Of a DNA stretch of 64,000 bases, positions 61,261-64,000 are shown piece by piece. Source of the stretch: Cunninghamia lanceolata (taxonomy: Eukaryota > Streptophyta > Pinopsida > Cupressales > Cupressaceae). Where the stretch lies: positions 15,941,001 to 16,005,000 of the forward strand of contig BSBN01000888.1 of assembly GCA_027924645.1 (NCBI GenBank), read 5' to 3'. The notes under the pieces were generated by a model. That model saw only the letters and a list, made by a program, of their open reading frames with translations. It searched no databases and was not told where the DNA came from. Made by a program: the position numbers and the translations under genes. Position 1 is the stretch's first letter. Every line of letters begins with the position of its first letter.

Positions 61261-62067
61261 TGGTCTTTTACAATAGGCACATTGGACCCTCTCTTTCTTA
61301 GGCTTGTCACCCTTGGAAGATTGGGTCTCATTAGTTACTTTTGAAGCAACCATTATCTGATCCTTCTTCTCCTTGCTATTCTTATGTTTCTTATCCTTAG
61401 TATTGTTGTTACTACTTTGTCCTTTCTGTTCTTTTGTGCCTTGGTTGGCAGCCAAGGCATGTGACTTAGAGGACTTAAGAGTGCCCATATGGATTAGCTT
61501 GCCCTGTTCCTGAGTGAGATTGACAGCAAAATCATCTAAAGATGGCATGGTGAATTGAGTACCAAGTGCACCCTTAGTAGCATAGAAGGTAGAAACAAAC
61601 ATAGAATATTTTGAACTTAGCTTAGAGAGAATACTAAGAATCAGTTGTTCATCTTTATTTTCAATTCTACATTGTTTTAACTACAACCTTAGTGATTTCA
61701 ATTTAGTGAAAAAATCCTGGATTGTGTTGAAATTGCCTGGACTTAAACTAATTAGTTCATTTTCCAACATATGACCCCTCATTGAATCTTGTGTGCCAAA
61801 TAATGTTTCTAGCTTTGTCCAGATTTCATTTAGTGTATTCCAAGATTCAATGTGAAAGAGCAAATCAGGAGAAATAGACAAACACAATGTTCTATATGCC
61901 TCATCACATTTGTTAAACCACTTAGGCTTATCTTCATCTTTAGCAGGTTCAATTTCAAGTCCCCTAGTTATCCTATTTAATCCAGCTTTCTTTAAGTGAA
62001 TTGTCATGCATGATTTCCACTCAAAGTAATTGTATGGAGTTAGGATGGGCACATTTGTTTCATCCAT
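61234..62067 (-). pseudogene. Copia gag
   Basis: The start at 62067 (MDETNVPILTPYNYFEWKS) matches the typical copia Gag opening; 15 further residues are open upstream. A frame break lies at about 61680. The second part (61602-61234) is Lys-rich and holds a zinc knuckle beginning CAYCKRPSHDEHK, but its last Cys is replaced and a stop follows two residues later. The frame then changes to the protease-integrase ORF. Confidence 0.88.
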
Positions 62068-62112
62068 GATGAAGAAATGCAGAGAAGAAATGCCGAAAAG
62101 AAGAGAACCCAA

Positions 62113-63236
62113 TCAAGACAACCCCCCCTTTCCACTCAATCAAAGAACTCCCCCAAGAAAATATGATTTGGCACTTTATATTAGTGCATTTACAACTGCC
62201 ACTAATATATACTAAGTGGTCTTGATTTCAATGCATTACAAAACTCTCACTATGAGCATATGCTGAAAATACAACTTTGGCACAATACCTAGAGAAATAA
62301 ACAACACCACTACGATCTACTCAAAAAATTATGCACTTTCAAAAAAAGAATCGCCCCGATACGAGGTCGTATGTGAAAGTTATGATCCTCCGAAGTTCTC
62401 AAAACGAGAACTGTGGAGTGTCATGACTGAGAATTTGCAATTTTTGAAAAATCTCTGCATCAAAATCAAAAAATGTCTACACTAGTGCAGAGCATGAAAA
62501 AATAGCTAAAATCAAAAATAAATTCGTGGGAAACAAAGTCCGTATGAGCAAGAACGGAGCATTTGAAAATTGCCTTCAAAACTGCAACTGCCAATGCAGA
62601 GGGGTACTATTGTAGATTTCTAAGTTCAATTCTACAAAATATATAGACTACATGCAAAAAAGAAAAGATACCTAGATGGTTTTTCTATGCTGCGAACAAA
62701 ACTCAGAAGGTGTTTGTCTTGCTAATATATAGAAGATGTAGTTCTAATGTAAACAAAGCACTTTTAGCTACAAAAAATGACCCCAGGAACCAAGAAATTA
62801 TATGCAAAGGATGAATCAGCTACCTAAGACAAGAAATGGTATGTTGGAACCTATAATATTGATTGAAAGCACCAAATATGCAAGTTGGTTGTCATATTTG
62901 AGCTTGAAACCCCAGTTCTGCAACTGTATATGACGATCTCTGATTTCAGTGAAACAAAAGCCAAATCTGACATTCTCAAGCCTCCTGGACATGTTGGAAC
63001 AGTCAAAAATGCTGCCAGTATAACCAGAAATGCTGCAATCACCTAGATTTCATAAAACACATGTGCAAACCCTAGAGATTAAAAAACTTTCCGTCAAACT
63101 TTTCTGATTCTCAAGATCATCTAAAGATGCAAGAGAAGAGCATACTGGGTTTTTCAAAAAATTGTAATAAGATTTATTAGCCCCCCCCCCCGAATCTCTC
63201 AAATAAGGAAACTAAAATCTACTCTTGCACATAGCA
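62113..63236 (-). other. Copia 5' leader, no gene seen
   Basis: About 1.1 kb lies between the primer site and gag. It contains a C run at 63181-63191 and only short, broken frames. The leader is long for a copia element of this size. Confidence 0.6.
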
Positions 63237-63238
63237 AG

Positions 63239-63250
63239 GCTCTGATACCA
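63239..63250 (-). other. Copia primer-binding site
   Basis: The minus strand reads TGGTATCAGAGC directly after the 5' LTR, a perfect initiator-Met-tRNA primer site. Confidence 0.95.
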
Positions 63251-63700
63251 TGTTAGAATTTGAAAAGATTATTGACCCAGAAAACTAGTGCAAATAATAG
63301 ATATCTAAACTATGAAAGTAAATGATACAAAATTAAAATAGCAACACAGAGTTAGTCTCCAAGATAGTAATGCAAATGGTAGAAGCAAAATAGCATTAAG
63401 AGGATGCAAAAACAAGAGATACAAAACACAAGCCAGGTAGCATGCTTATATAGACTAGGGAGAGGGAGGAGGTGGCAACACCGACCAATGAGGAGCAACC
63501 ATCTATCAGACTAAAGATAGCAAAGTATCTTCCCAAGATAGCTAATGGATGCTCACATATAGGAAGGTGACACTTCGCAACTACTCACCTAATAAGACAT
63601 GCTTTATTAACCTAAGCTAGATTAATAGAAGTGTAGGAAAAACCTAGGAATATAGGGAAAAATAAATAACCCAACTAGGAAATAAAAACCTAAACTAACA
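63251..63700 (-). repeat. Copia element 5' LTR (right)
   Basis: 450 bp, the sister of 57330-57779, followed by CTTTG. Confidence 0.95.
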
Positions 63701-63705
63701 CTTTG

Positions 63706-64000
63706 ATGTCTACAACATGAAAATTAAAGAGAAATTATATCACGTTGGGCCTTCAACAAACCATATCCTTTGTATACAAATACCCCAAAGATTTGTCACT
63801 AAGCATTTAGTATATTGGATTCCTATTTAAAAAGACAAAAAAACCTCTTATAAGCATATAAAAATAGGTAACACATGCAATATATGATATGAAATTGATT
63901 TATTTTCTATTAAACGAGTCCCCTTAACATTGCTTACTTAATTTGCAACCTGAGATTCACAAGTGTATAACTCTCTAAAGGTATAGAAGTTATCGACTCT
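63706..64000. other. Right flank; no gene seen
   Basis: It was contiguous with 57324 before the copia insertion. AT-rich, no domain recognised. Confidence 0.5.

Larger units (their letters stand above)
57330..63700 (-). mobile_element. Ty1/copia LTR retrotransposon, degenerate (6371 bp)
   Basis: Two 450-bp LTRs start TGTTAGAAT and end CTAACA. Read right to left, the interior has an initiator-Met primer site, gag, protease, integrase, RT and RNase H, which is the copia order (integrase before RT). A hand count finds about 20 differences between the LTRs, close to 5 percent. Stops and frameshifts disable it. Confidence 0.95.

Overview
This is a repeat-dominated stretch of a vascular plant nuclear genome. 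The evidence is the content: Ty3/gypsy chromoviruses, a Tat-type Ty3/gypsy element, a Ty1/copia element with an initiator-Met-tRNA primer site, plant mobile domain (PMD) sequence and a tau-class glutathione S-transferase (GST). Very long LTRs, old nested insertions and almost no host genes suggest a large, gene-poor genome such as a conifer. The species cannot be fixed from the sequence. Every coding feature recognised, TE or host, lies on the minus strand.

Layout. (1) 1-9936: a young LTR element (element I), cut by the left window edge. It carries one intact 1308-residue Gag-protease ORF and no reverse transcriptase or integrase. (2) 9937-11149: no gene seen. (3) 11155-43276: a three-deep nest. 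The outermost element is a chromodomain-bearing Ty3/gypsy element (LTRs 11155-12022 and 42407-43276, TSD CTACT). Inside its protease lies a Tat-like Ty3/gypsy element (15170-40746, TSD ATAAT). Inside that, between RNase H and integrase, lies a Tekay-like chromovirus with 4.2-4.7 kb LTRs (19429-33366, TSD CATCT). (4) 43282-52080: at least two degraded PMD units in tandem. They are interrupted by a copia-type LTR fragment (about 46040-46558) and by a complete 4018-bp gag-protease-only LTR element (47032-51049, TSD ATGGC). (5) 52080-54600: low-complexity DNA, hairpins, and a probable LTR plus primer site left from another element. (6) 54605-55244: a tau GST pseudogene, the only host-type metabolic gene. 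(7) 55245-57324: AT-rich DNA without a gene. (8) 57330-63700: a degenerate Ty1/copia element with 450-bp LTRs and a near-perfect TSD. (9) 63706-64000: flank.

How the parts relate. None of the pol-bearing elements can move on its own: each has stop codons, frameshifts or altered catalytic residues. Element I and the compact 4-kb element encode only Gag and protease and would have needed enzymes supplied in trans. The compact element's Gag and protease resemble those of the outer chromovirus; element I's protease resembles that of the Tat-like element. By eye, LTR divergence agrees with the nesting: the outer element is old, the copia element is intermediate (about 5 percent), and element I is recent (under 1 percent).

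Most unusual points: the intact Gag-protease ORF with a long acidic C-terminal extension; the archaeal-type RNase H placed before, not after, the reverse transcriptase in the Tat-like element; LTRs packed with TGACGTCA/ATCATGATATT motifs or with a recurring hairpin; and LTR deletions healed with copied filler DNA.
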